Source: SZUA-320 sp963707875 (GTDB lineage Bacteria > Gemmatimonadota > Gemmatimonadetes > Gemmatimonadales > GWC2-71-9). From it: a DNA stretch of 64,000 nt. The translations under genes and the position numbers were made by a program. This document shows positions 8,733-17,768 of the stretch, piece by piece (the first letter of the stretch is position 1; every line of letters starts with the position of its first letter). The stretch spans positions 806,001-870,000 of the forward strand of contig CAVPRU010000014.1 of the NCBI GenBank assembly GCA_963707875.1, in the 5' to 3' direction. Under the pieces are notes generated by a model. That model was not told the origin of the DNA, searched no databases, and saw only the letters and a program-made list of their open reading frames with translations.

Positions 8733-10334
8733 ATGGGCCGGATTCTCTCAGCGGCCCGCTCGGCCTGGGGGCACCCGGGCCATCGCTTTCTCGTCCTGGT
8801 GAGCCTGGTCTACACCGGGCTCTTCGTGGTGCCGCACTATTCCCTGATCTTCCAGGACGACACCACCGGCCTCCTCAACGCGGTGGGGTTGTCCTGGTTT
8901 GCCACGCTTGGCCTCTTCGCCCTGGCGGGCTTCTCGCGCTGGACCTTCCGGGTGGTGGTGGTGGCACTCTTCCTGGTGTCCGGGGCAACGCTCTATTTTC
9001 TGATCAACTACCACGTCTATCTCAATGAGAACGTGGTGGCGGTGCTGTCCGAGAGCAACGTCGGTGAGGCACTGGGGTATGTCAGCCTGGAGTTGGTGCT
9101 GTTCGTCCTGGGCGGTGCGGCGGTCGGCCTGGCCCTGGTCCGGTGGCACGCCCTGCTGCCGGTCCCGCGACCGGCGGAACGCGCCGGCTGGATGCTGCAA
9201 CTGGCCGTGCTCTACGGAGTCCTTGCCGGGGTGGAACGGGCGGCAACGCCCGGCCTGTTCCTCACCTTCTCGCGCACCTTCCACACCACGCCACCGGTCA
9301 GTCTGATTCAGAAGCCCGCGCTCTACCTGCGCGAACAGCGCTACCTGGGGGACCTGCTGAGCCATCGGCGGAACATCGCGGAAGAAGGGGTGACCGCTGC
9401 CTTCGAGCCACAGACCGTGGTGCTGGTCCTGGGGGAGAGCGCCCGGGCGGACCACTTGCATATCAACGGGTACTCCCGCCAGACCACGCCGAACGTCGAG
9501 GGGTGGGGAGTGCAGACTTTCCGGGAGGTCCGGGCGTGCGCCAACGGGACCCGGCTCGCGATCCCCTGCCTGATGACCCGTGCCACGCCGCAGACGATGG
9601 ACCTGGCCCGGCAGGAGACGTCGCTGGTCACGATGTTCCGGACGGCGGGTTACCGCACAGACTGGATTTCCAACCAGGGCTTCTTCTGGTCGCGGTTCCG
9701 GCGGACCAAGGCCGGCATCTCTTCCATCTACGCCATCGCCCTGGAAGCCGAACACACCGCATTCAACAACCCCTCGGGCGACGTCGACGACCTCACCATC
9801 TATGATGAGGCCCTGTTGCCCGAGCTCGACCGTGCCTTGGCGGGGCCGGAAACGCGGCGCCTGGTGGTGCTCCACACTGTCGGATCCCACTGGCATGTTG
9901 ATGCCCACTATCCTCCCGGCTTCGCTCGCTGGACCCCCCTCTGCAGCAAGCGCAACCCCAAGCGCTGCGGGCCGGGTGAGTACCTGAACTCCTACGACAA
10001 CAGCCTGCGCTACACCGACTACTTCCTCGGGCAGGTCCTGGAACGACTGAAGGGCCGGAATGCGCTCCTGCTCTATGTCAGCGATCATGGGGCGGAGCTG
10101 GGGGAGCGCGGGGTCTATAGCACGACCCCGATGTCCGGTGATGAGGTGATGCATGTCCCGCTGCTGGTCTGGATGAGCGATGACTTCAAGCGCCAGCACC
10201 CGGACCGGGCCTCGGCACTGGCTTTCCGCGAGCACAGCCCCATCAGCCACGACTGGGTGTTTCACAGCCTGCTGGATTGTGCCGGCCTGGCCTCGCCGGT
10301 GATTGACGCCCGCTTGAGCCTCTGCCGGAAGTAG
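8733..10334 (+). CDS. Lipid A phosphoethanolamine transferase (EptA-like)
   Basis: A 533-residue inner-membrane enzyme of the sulfatase/alkaline phosphatase superfamily that moves phosphoethanolamine from phosphatidylethanolamine to lipid A or another glycan. Five N-terminal hydrophobic helices (to about residue 180) precede a periplasmic domain. Zinc and catalytic motifs match EptA order and spacing: GESARADH (Glu about 235), the nucleophile-type Thr in CANGTRLAIPC (about 271), and VSDHGAELGE (Asp-His about 451). Members can confer cationic-peptide tolerance. The acceptor here is not shown by sequence. It is followed by uvrA with 75 nt between them. Confidence 0.9.
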   Translation: MGRILSAARSAWGHPGHRFLVLVSLVYTGLFVVPHYSLIFQDDTTGLLNAVGLSWFATLGLFALAGFSRWTFRVVVVALFLVSGATLYFLINYHVYLNENVVAVLSESNVGEALGYVSLELVLFVLGGAAVGLALVRWHALLPVPRPAERAGWMLQLAVLYGVLAGVERAATPGLFLTFSRTFHTTPPVSLIQKPALYLREQRYLGDLLSHRRNIAEEGVTAAFEPQTVVLVLGESARADHLHINGYSRQTTPNVEGWGVQTFREVRACANGTRLAIPCLMTRATPQTMDLARQETSLVTMFRTAGYRTDWISNQGFFWSRFRRTKAGISSIYAIALEAEHTAFNNPSGDVDDLTIYDEALLPELDRALAGPETRRLVVLHTVGSHWHVDAHYPPGFARWTPLCSKRNPKRCGPGEYLNSYDNSLRYTDYFLGQVLERLKGRNALLLYVSDHGAELGERGVYSTTPMSGDEVMHVPLLVWMSDDFKRQHPDRASALAFREHSPISHDWVFHSLLDCAGLASPVIDARLSLCRK

Positions 10335-10345
10335 CCCGTCAGCAA

Positions 10346-10360
10346 CGGACGCACCGTCCG
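10346..10360 (+). terminator. Weak hairpin after the eptA-like gene
   Basis: CGGACG at 10346-10351 and CGTCCG at 10355-10360 form a perfect 6-bp stem with a 3-nt loop, 12 nt after the stop. There is no T-run, so termination activity is doubtful. Confidence 0.3.
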
Positions 10361-10396
10361 AGCATGGCCTGGCCTTCGATCCTGAGGACACCGGTG

Positions 10397-10402
10397 TATC
10401 CT
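10397..10402 (+). promoter_or_regulatory. Candidate -10 element (TATCCT) for leaderless uvrA
   Basis: TATCCT ends 7 nt before the GTG start at 10410, so transcription would begin at or next to the start codon. The same hexamer is the -10 element of the well-formed tRNA-Asn promoter at 29718. The -35 region is weak. Confidence 0.45.
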
Positions 10403-10409
10403 TCACTCC

Positions 10410-13208
10410 GTGACCGCCGGCGTCATCCGCATCGTCAATGCCCGCCAGCATAACCTGAAGGGCATCACCCTCGAGCTTCCCCGCCGGAAGCTCGTCGTCA
10501 TCACCGGGCCTTCCGGCTCCGGCAAGTCCAGCCTCGCGTTCGATACCCTCTACGCCGAGGGACAGCGCCGCTACATCGAATCGCTCTCGACCTATGCCAA
10601 GCAATTCCTCGAGCGGATGCCCAAACCGCTGGTGGACACCCTCGACGGGCTGGCACCCGCGGTCGCCATCGAACAGCGGAACCCGGTGGTCTCCAGCCGA
10701 TCGACCGTCGGCACGGCCACCGAAGTGTATGACTATCTCCGACTCCTCTGGGCCCGGATCGGCCGGACCCACTGCCGGATCTGCGGCGCCCTGGTCCGGA
10801 AGGACACCGCCCAGAGCGCCGCCGATACCACCCTGACCGCCGTCACCACCCGGTTCCAGGTGGCCTTCCCGCTCCCCACCTCCGACCAGCTCGGCCACGA
10901 CACCCTGGTGGAGAACCTCCGGACGATGGGCTTCGTCCGGGTGATGGCCGACGGAACCGCCCACCATCTCGATGAGCTGCCGCCCGGCACGGACCTGTCC
11001 GGAATCCGCGAGCTCCTGGTGGTGGTGGACCGACTCGCACCCGGTCCGGATCTCTCCCGCCGACTGACCGACAGTCTGGCCACCGCCTTTGCCGAAGGCG
11101 ACGGGATCGCCCTGGTGCTGCATGGCGACGAGCGACTCCGGTTTACCGAGTTCCTGGCCTGCAGCGTCTGTGACACCGCCGCCCGGAGTCTCTCCCCATC
11201 CCTCTTCTCGTTCAACAACCCGCGCGGGGCCTGTGGCGGCTGCAACGGTTTCGGCGCGGTCCTGGAGTACGACGAGGGGCTGATCGTCCCCGACCCCAAG
11301 TTGAGTCTGGAGGACGGGGCCATCGACCCGTGGACCAAGCCGCGCTACGAGTCCCGCCGTCGGATGCTGGTCGACGCGGCCCGCAAGCTGGGCGCCGATC
11401 CCGGCGCCCCCTGGAAGACGCTCCGCGCTTCCCACCGACGGGAGCTGCTGCACGGCAAGGTCGGTCGCTATGTCGGGATCTTCCCCTTCCTTCAGGGACT
11501 CGAAAAGAAGCGCTACAAGCAGTACATCCGGGTTTTCCTGCGGCAGTATCAGCGCGCGACCGAGTGTCCCCACTGCCATGGCTCGCGACTCAACGAGCAC
11601 GCCCTGGCGGTCCGGGTCAACGGCCAGACGATCGCCGAGGTGGCGGCCCTCTCGATGGATCAACTCCACCAGTGGCTTACCACCCTGGAGCTGACCGAGA
11701 CCGAGCAGACCATCGCCCAGCTGGTACGGTCCGAGTCGACCGATCGGACGGCCTTTCTCCGGGACGTGGGGCTCGGCTACCTGACCCTCGACCGCCAGAC
11801 CCGGACCCTGTCCGGCGGGGAGGCCCAGCGGATTGCCCTCGCCAACGCGCTCGGCGCCCGGCTGGTGGACGCGCTCTACGTCCTGGATGAGCCGACCGTC
11901 GGACTGCATCCCTGCGACACCGACCGCCTCCTCAACCTGCTGCGGAAACTGCGCGACGGCGGCAACTCGGTGGTGATGGTGGAACACGATCCCGCCGCAA
12001 TTCAGGCGGCCGACACGATGCTGGAACTCGGACCCGGCGCCGGGGAGCTGGGCGGGGAGGTGGTGTATCTCGGCCCGCCGGCGGACGCCGGGGACACGCT
12101 GACCGGGGAATACCTCCGGGGGACCAAGCGCATCGGGGTGCCGAGCATGCGGCGACCGGCGGGCCCTCTCTGGCTTGCCGTCGAAGGAGCCAGACTCCAC
12201 AACCTCGATGGAGTGGACGTGAAGCTACCGATCGGGGCCCTCACCGCGGTCACCGGAGTGTCGGGATCCGGCAAGAGCAGTCTGGTCCACAACGTCCTCT
12301 ACCGCGCCCTCGAAGGCCGGCTCCGCGGGGGCCACACCGCCAAGGCGCACCTGGGCGAGGCGGTGGGTGCTTTCCGGAAACTGGCTGGCGCGGAGCATCT
12401 GACCGATGTGGTGCTGGTGGACCAGTCACCAATCGGTCGGAGCCCGCGCAGCAATCCGATCACCTATATCAAGGGGTTCGACGACATCCGGGAGCTGTTT
12501 GCCAGCCAGCCCCTCAGCAAGGCTCGCGGCTATACCGCCGCCACCTTTTCCTTCAACCTGCCGGCCGGGCGCTGCCCGACCTGTGAGGGCGCCGGCCACC
12601 TCCAGATCGAGATGGTCTTCCTGGCCGACGTGTACGTTCCCTGTGAGGTCTGCCGGGGATCGCGGTTCAAGCGGGAAGTGCTCGATGTCCGGATCAACCG
12701 GTGCTCGATCCACGACGTGCTGCAGTGGACCGTCGCGGAGGCAATCACCCGGTTCCGGCATCAGCCCAGGCTCGGGGCCGCCCTCTGGCAGCTGCAACAG
12801 GTGGGACTCGGCTACCTTCGGCTCGGCCAGCCGGCAACCACCCTGTCCGGGGGCGAAGCCCAGCGGCTCAAGATTGCCCGGGAGTTGATCTCCGGCGGCA
12901 AGCGGGCCGGCCGGAAACTTTATCTGCTCGACGAACCCACCACCGGGCTCCACCTGGACGATGTCCGGGTGCTGATCAAGGTGCTCGACAAGCTGGTCGA
13001 CGCCGGGCACACCGTGGTGGTGATCGAGCATCACCTCGACCTGATCAAACGGGCGGACTGGGTCATTGATCTGGGCCCCGGGGCCGGACCAGACGGAGGA
13101 CGGATCGTGGCGATGGGGACGCCCGAGGTCGTGGCGGCCACCGCCGCCTCAGCGACGGGACGATACCTGGCCCCGATGCTGGCCCCGGTCCGGGAGTCAT
13201 CGGTATGA
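10410..13208 (+). CDS. uvrA: Excinuclease ABC subunit A
   Basis: The damage-recognition ATPase of nucleotide excision repair, which loads UvrB at lesions. The 932-residue protein has both ABC modules: Walker A GPSGSGKSS (about residue 33) and GVSGSGKSS (about 616), signature motifs LSGGEAQRIALANALG (about 467) and LSGGEAQRLKIAREL (about 811), and Walker B VLDEPTVGLHP and LLDEPTTGLH. Zinc-binding cysteine pairs are visible at CSVC/CGGC, CPHC and CPTC/CEVC. Translation starts at GTG. Length is close to the canonical enzyme. Some genomes hold a second UvrA-like paralogue, so searching the rest of the genome would settle whether this is the main copy. The stop overlaps the next ATG (ATGA). Confidence 0.95.
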   Translation: MTAGVIRIVNARQHNLKGITLELPRRKLVVITGPSGSGKSSLAFDTLYAEGQRRYIESLSTYAKQFLERMPKPLVDTLDGLAPAVAIEQRNPVVSSRSTVGTATEVYDYLRLLWARIGRTHCRICGALVRKDTAQSAADTTLTAVTTRFQVAFPLPTSDQLGHDTLVENLRTMGFVRVMADGTAHHLDELPPGTDLSGIRELLVVVDRLAPGPDLSRRLTDSLATAFAEGDGIALVLHGDERLRFTEFLACSVCDTAARSLSPSLFSFNNPRGACGGCNGFGAVLEYDEGLIVPDPKLSLEDGAIDPWTKPRYESRRRMLVDAARKLGADPGAPWKTLRASHRRELLHGKVGRYVGIFPFLQGLEKKRYKQYIRVFLRQYQRATECPHCHGSRLNEHALAVRVNGQTIAEVAALSMDQLHQWLTTLELTETEQTIAQLVRSESTDRTAFLRDVGLGYLTLDRQTRTLSGGEAQRIALANALGARLVDALYVLDEPTVGLHPCDTDRLLNLLRKLRDGGNSVVMVEHDPAAIQAADTMLELGPGAGELGGEVVYLGPPADAGDTLTGEYLRGTKRIGVPSMRRPAGPLWLAVEGARLHNLDGVDVKLPIGALTAVTGVSGSGKSSLVHNVLYRALEGRLRGGHTAKAHLGEAVGAFRKLAGAEHLTDVVLVDQSPIGRSPRSNPITYIKGFDDIRELFASQPLSKARGYTAATFSFNLPAGRCPTCEGAGHLQIEMVFLADVYVPCEVCRGSRFKREVLDVRINRCSIHDVLQWTVAEAITRFRHQPRLGAALWQLQQVGLGYLRLGQPATTLSGGEAQRLKIARELISGGKRAGRKLYLLDEPTTGLHLDDVRVLIKVLDKLVDAGHTVVVIEHHLDLIKRADWVIDLGPGAGPDGGRIVAMGTPEVVAATAASATGRYLAPMLAPVRESSV

Positions 13209-14089
13209 ACCACCGCCAGGCCACCACAGCCCTGGTGTCGATCACCCTCCTCTGGGGGGTGAGCATCGTGGCCATCAAGGTGCTCTTTACCGACCTCTCT
13301 CCCTTGGCCGCCGTCGGATTCCGGTTCGGGATCGCCGGCCTGATCCTGTCACCAACCCTGCGGCGCCTCACCAGGCGCGAACTGATCGCGGGCCTGTGGA
13401 TGGGAGTCTCCTTCGGATTGGGGGTCGCATTCCAGAACGTCGGGCTGGAGATCACCACCCCGAGCCGCTCAGCGTTCATTGTCACCATCTCGGCCCTCCT
13501 GACCCCCGCCTTCGGGGCCGCCGTGCTCCGCCACAGAATCCCGATGACCCTGGTGGTCAAGATCCTGGTGGCGATGGTCGGGGTGTATTTCCTCACCGCG
13601 CCGACGGGAAGCCTGTCGGATATCAACCGGGGGGACTGGTTCACCCTGGTGGCGGCGGTGCTGTTCGCGGTGCAGATCGTGGCGATCGGTCACTACGCCC
13701 TGGGCTCATCGACGGTCCGGATTCTGGCGATCCAGTTTCTGGCGACCAGCATCATCGGACTGGTGGGTGGGGCGACGGTGGAGACGGCCAGGTTCGAGTT
13801 GACACCGCTGGCGATCGGGTTGCTGATCTTCCTGATCGGCAACTCGATCCTGACCTTCTCGCTCCAGATCCGAGCCCAGCGGGTCGTGTCGGCCACCGAG
13901 GCGGCATTGGTGTTCATGTTCGAGCCGGTGATTGCCGCCGGGATGAGCTACCTGGTGTTCGGAGAGCGGCTGGTGGCGATCCAGCTGCTGGGAGGAGCCA
14001 TCATCATGGTGGCCGTCGGCTGGCCCCGGCGGTGGACGGCAGGTCTTGGACAGACCGCAGCGGTCGGATTGCCCGATGGAGCGCCGTAA
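13205..14089 (+). CDS. DMT-superfamily transporter (two EamA domains)
   Basis: A 294-residue inner-membrane protein with ten predicted hydrophobic helices arranged as two EamA repeats, one opening with TALVSITLLWGVSIVAIKV and the second with ALVFMFEPVIAAGMSYLVFGE near residue 238, the usual closing motif of the drug/metabolite transporter family. Members export amino acids or small metabolites, and the substrate cannot be deduced. It overlaps uvrA by ATGA and is therefore translated from the uvrA message, although a mechanistic link to repair is not evident. Confidence 0.88.
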   Translation: MNHRQATTALVSITLLWGVSIVAIKVLFTDLSPLAAVGFRFGIAGLILSPTLRRLTRRELIAGLWMGVSFGLGVAFQNVGLEITTPSRSAFIVTISALLTPAFGAAVLRHRIPMTLVVKILVAMVGVYFLTAPTGSLSDINRGDWFTLVAAVLFAVQIVAIGHYALGSSTVRILAIQFLATSIIGLVGGATVETARFELTPLAIGLLIFLIGNSILTFSLQIRAQRVVSATEAALVFMFEPVIAAGMSYLVFGERLVAIQLLGGAIIMVAVGWPRRWTAGLGQTAAVGLPDGAP

Positions 14090-14110
14090 CGGCCGGACCG
14101 TTACCGGCCG
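14086..14110. terminator. Alternative hairpins at a convergent gene end
   Basis: Two mutually exclusive stems can form: GTAACGG/CCGTTAC (14086-14104, loop of 5) and CGGCCGG/CCGGCCG (14090-14110, loop of 7). They occupy the 24-nt gap between the DMT transporter stop and the converging kinase stop. They are likely a shared terminator, although no T-run follows. Confidence 0.45.
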
Positions 14111-14113
14111 CGG

Positions 14114-16924
14114 CTACTTGTTCGAGCGCACTGAGTCGAGCAGGCTGCGGATCTTGCCGCTGCGGGCCGCCAGAGACTCGATCGCGGGTCGGATGGCCGC
14201 GAAGAGCGAGTCCGCCGACGCGCTCAGCCCCACCACGCGATAGGCCTGAACCAACCGCAGCCGGATGTACGGAGTGTTCTGGCTCTGGCTGCGAGCCGCA
14301 CCACTCATGGTTTCAGCAGCCCGAGCGCACAGTTGCACCGCCTCTCCCCCATCCCCCGGCTGCTTCCGGTCCAGAAGGAACTCGCACAGACCAACTTGCG
14401 CCCGGGCGGTCTCCGGATTGGTCAAACCGGGGCCGGACTGATATCCCAGGACTGCCTGACGCTGGAGCGCGATGGCAGTATCCACCTGCCCCATCCGCCA
14501 CCGCACCAGCGCCAGACGGGTCAGGACGGGAAGGGTGTTGGGATTGGCCAACCCGAGACTCCCTGCCAGGATGCCTAGTGCCCGTTCACCCATCGGCAGG
14601 GCCTCGGCGTTCCGCCCCCGCTCCGACACGGTCAGGGACACCGCGCTGAGGGTGACCCCAACCTGCGGGTGGTCGAGTCCCAACGCGGATTCGAAGGCCC
14701 GGAGCGCGGCCCGATACTCGCCCTCGGCCTCGGCCAGCAAGGAGTCGTTCTCGGTGTCCATCCCGCGCTCGAGGAGCATCTGTGCCACTTGAGTGCGGGT
14801 GCGCGCTGTCACCGGATGGTCCGGCCCCTGCAGTTCGGACTGGATCGCCAGCAGTTCCCGGTAGGTGGCCTCGGCCGAGGCCCAGTCCCCGAAGGTCCGC
14901 CGGAACGAAGCGAGGTTGCTCATCGCCACCACCGTCCGCTGGTGCTGTGGTCCCAGCGATTTCCGGATCGCGTCCACCGCAATCTTCTGGATCCGGATCG
15001 CGTCCTCCAGCCGGCCCTGATAGTAGTAGGCAGCCGCCAGGTTGTTTCCGGTGATTCCGACGGCGCGATGACCGGGCCCCAGGACCGCAAGTCGGATCTC
15101 CAGCGCCTCGCTCAGCACGGAATCCGCCTCCGGGTACCGACCCAGGGCATTGAGCACCACACCGAGATCGTTCAGAGAGTGGGACAGGTCCTCGCCCCGA
15201 CCGGTCCCCGCCCCGCGGCGGACCGCGATCGCTTCACGAAGGATCGGCTCGGCGTCCGCGGACTTCCCGGTTTCATGAGTAATCCAGCCGAAGAGGTTGA
15301 GGGCGGACCCCAGGCCGGGATCCTCCGGAGGGAGCATCCCGCGACGCAGATCGAGGGCCTCCCGGGCCAGTGGCAGCGCCGCCGACAACAGGCCCAGTCG
15401 GTCGTACCCGTCCGCCAGAACCTCCAGCATTTCCGCCTTGAGCTCTGGACGGCCCTGGTAGGCCCCGGCCAGATTGGCCACCTGAAGGTCCAGGAGACGG
15501 CGGACGGAAACCGTATCGCCGACGGCCTGGTTGGCTCCGCTGGCCCCGAACATCTCCATCAGGAAGCTGCGCACCTCCAGGGCCTTGTCCCGTTCGGCCA
15601 CCACTCGGCCGGCCTCCGCCGCGACCCGGCCCGACTGGACCAGAGTGACCGCCGTGGTTGCCCCCAGGGCCAGGAATGCCACGACCGCCGCCGCGACCCA
15701 ACCCGCATTGCGGGAGACGAACTTCCGGGCCCGGTACGACAGGGTGTCAGGCCGGGCCTGGACCGGGTGCCCGTCGAGGTGCCGTCGGATATCGTCGGCC
15801 AGCGAGGCCACGCTGGAGTACCGCCGTGCCGGCTCCTTCCGGAGCGCCTTCAGCAGGACGTCATCGAGGTCGCCGGCCAGGTGTCGGCGCAGGTGCGACG
15901 GGTCGGTCGCCCGCCGACTGCCGATTTCCTCCGGCGAGAGCACCCCCGTGCCACTGGCCCCGCGGGCGCTGGTGGTGACCACCGTGCTGGGCCGTCGCGG
16001 CGTCGTCTCCAGCACCGCCCGCTCGATCTCGGCCCTGGACTGGGCCGCCTCACGGTAGGGATGGTGGCCCGTCAGCAACTGGTAGAGGAGGACCCCGAGG
16101 CTGTACACGTCGGTGGCCGGCGTCACGGTACCGCCGGTCACCTGCTCCGGCGCAGCGTAGTCCGGGGTGAGCAGCCGGGCCTGGCTCGACGTTTCGATGG
16201 CCGCCTCGCCCTCTGTGTCCGTGGCGAGGATCTTCCCGATCCCGAAGTCGAGCAGCTTCACCACCCCGTCGGTCGTCACCAGGATGTTCCGCGGCTTGAG
16301 ATCCCGGTGGACCACCAGTCGCTCGTGGGCGTGCTGCACCGCGGCGCAGATCACCAGGAAGAGGCGGAGCCGTTGCTTGACGGAGAGACGGTGCTGGTCG
16401 CAATACTCGTCGACGACGAGGCCGTCCACGTGCTCCATCACGAAGTACGGACGGCCCTCAGCGCTGGCCCCGGCATCCAGCAGCCGGGCGATGTTCGGGT
16501 GATCGAGACTCGCCAGGATCCTCCGTTCCTGCCGGAAGCGACTGAGAATCTCGGCGGTATCCATGCCGGGGCGGACCACCTTGACCGCCACCAGCTGGGC
16601 CACGCCATCCAGGTCGCGGGTCCCGAAATAGACCACCCCCATGCCGCCGCGCCCCAATCGCCCGGTGATCCGCCAGGCGCCGACCTGTTCGGGCTGCACA
16701 CCGTCGTCCCACCCGCCCGCGCCGGCCATCACCTTCGCATCGGCCACGGGCCGCTCCAGGAATTCAGGATCCTCCCGGTGCGCGTCCAGCAATCGGGCGA
16801 CCTCGGCCTCAAGACCCGCGTCCCCCGCGCAGGCTGTCCTGAGCCAGGCCGCCCGGGTCGCGGGATCCTGCTCCAGCGCCTCACCGCAGATCGACTCGAT
16901 CTGACGCCAGCGGACCGGATCCAT
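14114..16924 (-). CDS. Hanks-type Ser/Thr protein kinase with TPR tail
   Basis: A 936-residue membrane kinase. A short N-terminal helical region (to about residue 75) precedes the kinase domain, which shows GRGGMGVVYFG (about 91), VAVKVV, HRDLKPRNIL (about 205), DFGIGK and an APEQ activation segment. A juxtamembrane stretch rich in Thr/Ser follows, then one transmembrane helix (AGWVAAAVVAFLALGATTAV, about 405-425) and about 500 residues of tetratricopeptide repeats with blocks such as NNLAAAYYYQGRLEDAIRI. It starts 1 nt inside the stop of the ECF sigma gene (TGATG), an arrangement common in Gemmatimonadota, Acidobacteria and Planctomycetes. It probably acts with that sigma factor. Its loop differs from the GQGGMATVYLA kinases later in the window. 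Confidence 0.93.
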   Translation of the reverse strand: MDPVRWRQIESICGEALEQDPATRAAWLRTACAGDAGLEAEVARLLDAHREDPEFLERPVADAKVMAGAGGWDDGVQPEQVGAWRITGRLGRGGMGVVYFGTRDLDGVAQLVAVKVVRPGMDTAEILSRFRQERRILASLDHPNIARLLDAGASAEGRPYFVMEHVDGLVVDEYCDQHRLSVKQRLRLFLVICAAVQHAHERLVVHRDLKPRNILVTTDGVVKLLDFGIGKILATDTEGEAAIETSSQARLLTPDYAAPEQVTGGTVTPATDVYSLGVLLYQLLTGHHPYREAAQSRAEIERAVLETTPRRPSTVVTTSARGASGTGVLSPEEIGSRRATDPSHLRRHLAGDLDDVLLKALRKEPARRYSSVASLADDIRRHLDGHPVQARPDTLSYRARKFVSRNAGWVAAAVVAFLALGATTAVTLVQSGRVAAEAGRVVAERDKALEVRSFLMEMFGASGANQAVGDTVSVRRLLDLQVANLAGAYQGRPELKAEMLEVLADGYDRLGLLSAALPLAREALDLRRGMLPPEDPGLGSALNLFGWITHETGKSADAEPILREAIAVRRGAGTGRGEDLSHSLNDLGVVLNALGRYPEADSVLSEALEIRLAVLGPGHRAVGITGNNLAAAYYYQGRLEDAIRIQKIAVDAIRKSLGPQHQRTVVAMSNLASFRRTFGDWASAEATYRELLAIQSELQGPDHPVTARTRTQVAQMLLERGMDTENDSLLAEAEGEYRAALRAFESALGLDHPQVGVTLSAVSLTVSERGRNAEALPMGERALGILAGSLGLANPNTLPVLTRLALVRWRMGQVDTAIALQRQAVLGYQSGPGLTNPETARAQVGLCEFLLDRKQPGDGGEAVQLCARAAETMSGAARSQSQNTPYIRLRLVQAYRVVGLSASADSLFAAIRPAIESLAARSGKIRSLLDSVRSNK

Positions 16925-17619
16925 CAGGCGTCCCCCGGCATCGCCGGACCCGAGAGGGAAGCGGTCGTCGCGATGGACCCCGGGTCCACATTGAGCAACG
17001 CCAGCCCATCGGGTCGGAGCGGGCCGCCGAGCTCATGACGGAGCCAGCTCTTCGCCACCAGCCAGGCCCGGCGCACCGTCCGTTCCGAGGTGTCGAGCAG
17101 CTCCGCGATTTCGGGATTGGAAAGCCCTCCGAAGAACCTGAGCTGCACGATCCTGGCGCCCTGCGGGTTGAAGAGGGTGAGGCGCTCGAGGGCCTCGTCA
17201 AGGGACACCAACTCCTCGGCCAGACTGTCGGTCAGGAACCCGCCATCGGGCACCAGGTCGGCCACGGCGTCGAGAGGAAGGTGGGGAGCATTGGCACCCC
17301 GCTTCGCGGCCCGATGCCGCCGGGCGTAGTCCACCAGGATCCGTCGCATGGCCTCCGACGCCACCCCATAGAAGTGGTGTCGGTCGTGCCAGGCCACCCG
17401 GGTCTGGTCCACCAACCGGAGCCAGGCCTCGTGCACCAGCGCGGTGGTGTTGAGGGTGTGGCCGGCCGGTTCGGCCCGAAGCCGGTGCTGGGCCATGCCC
17501 CGGAGCTCCCCGTACACCAGGGGCATCAGGCTGTCAAAGGCCTCACGACTCCCCCCAGCCGCCTGCTGGAGGAGACCGGTGATGTCGCTGGGTGGTACGA
17601 GCGGCGAGGGCTCGGCCAT
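16924..17619 (-). CDS. ECF-type RNA polymerase sigma factor (Sig-70_X6 group)
   Basis: A 231-residue sigma factor of the extracytoplasmic function class often encoded beside Ser/Thr kinases (the group called ECF43 or Sig-70_X6). Region 2 includes FDSLMPLVYGELRGMAQHRL and the family mark TLNTTALVHEAWLRL (about residue 53). Region 4 near the C-terminus has LRFFGGLSNPEIAELLDTSE and RTVRRAW, the DNA-reading helix-turn-helix. No anti-sigma gene is adjacent; instead the stop overlaps the kinase-TPR start. Phosphorylation by that kinase is a reasonable hypothesis, since region-2 threonine phosphorylation is known for some relatives, but is not shown here. Confidence 0.92.
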   Translation of the reverse strand: MAEPSPLVPPSDITGLLQQAAGGSREAFDSLMPLVYGELRGMAQHRLRAEPAGHTLNTTALVHEAWLRLVDQTRVAWHDRHHFYGVASEAMRRILVDYARRHRAAKRGANAPHLPLDAVADLVPDGGFLTDSLAEELVSLDEALERLTLFNPQGARIVQLRFFGGLSNPEIAELLDTSERTVRRAWLVAKSWLRHELGGPLRPDGLALLNVDPGSIATTASLSGPAMPGDA

Positions 17620-17768
17620 CGGGACCTTCTGGCGGGCGGAGCCGCCGGGATGGTAGTGGACCTGCCGAACATATCGCCGGGAATGGGGGGGGGCAAACGG
17701 GGGTCTGGCCGCGTGGCCGCCGGGTTCTGCGCGTTAGGAGAAGACCCCCACGCACACCCGAGGCCTCC

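Noticed and set aside
8748..12200. A 1150-codon open frame on the minus strand opposite the eptA-like and uvrA genes
   Set aside because: It is the mirror of two well-supported genes; its translation has no recognisable motifs and has the Gly/Pro/Arg/Gln-rich bias expected of antisense frames in GC-rich DNA.
14669..17038. A 789-codon plus-strand frame opposite the kinase-TPR gene
   Set aside because: Same reason: the minus strand holds a full kinase and TPR domain, and the plus frame is low in hydrophobic cores.
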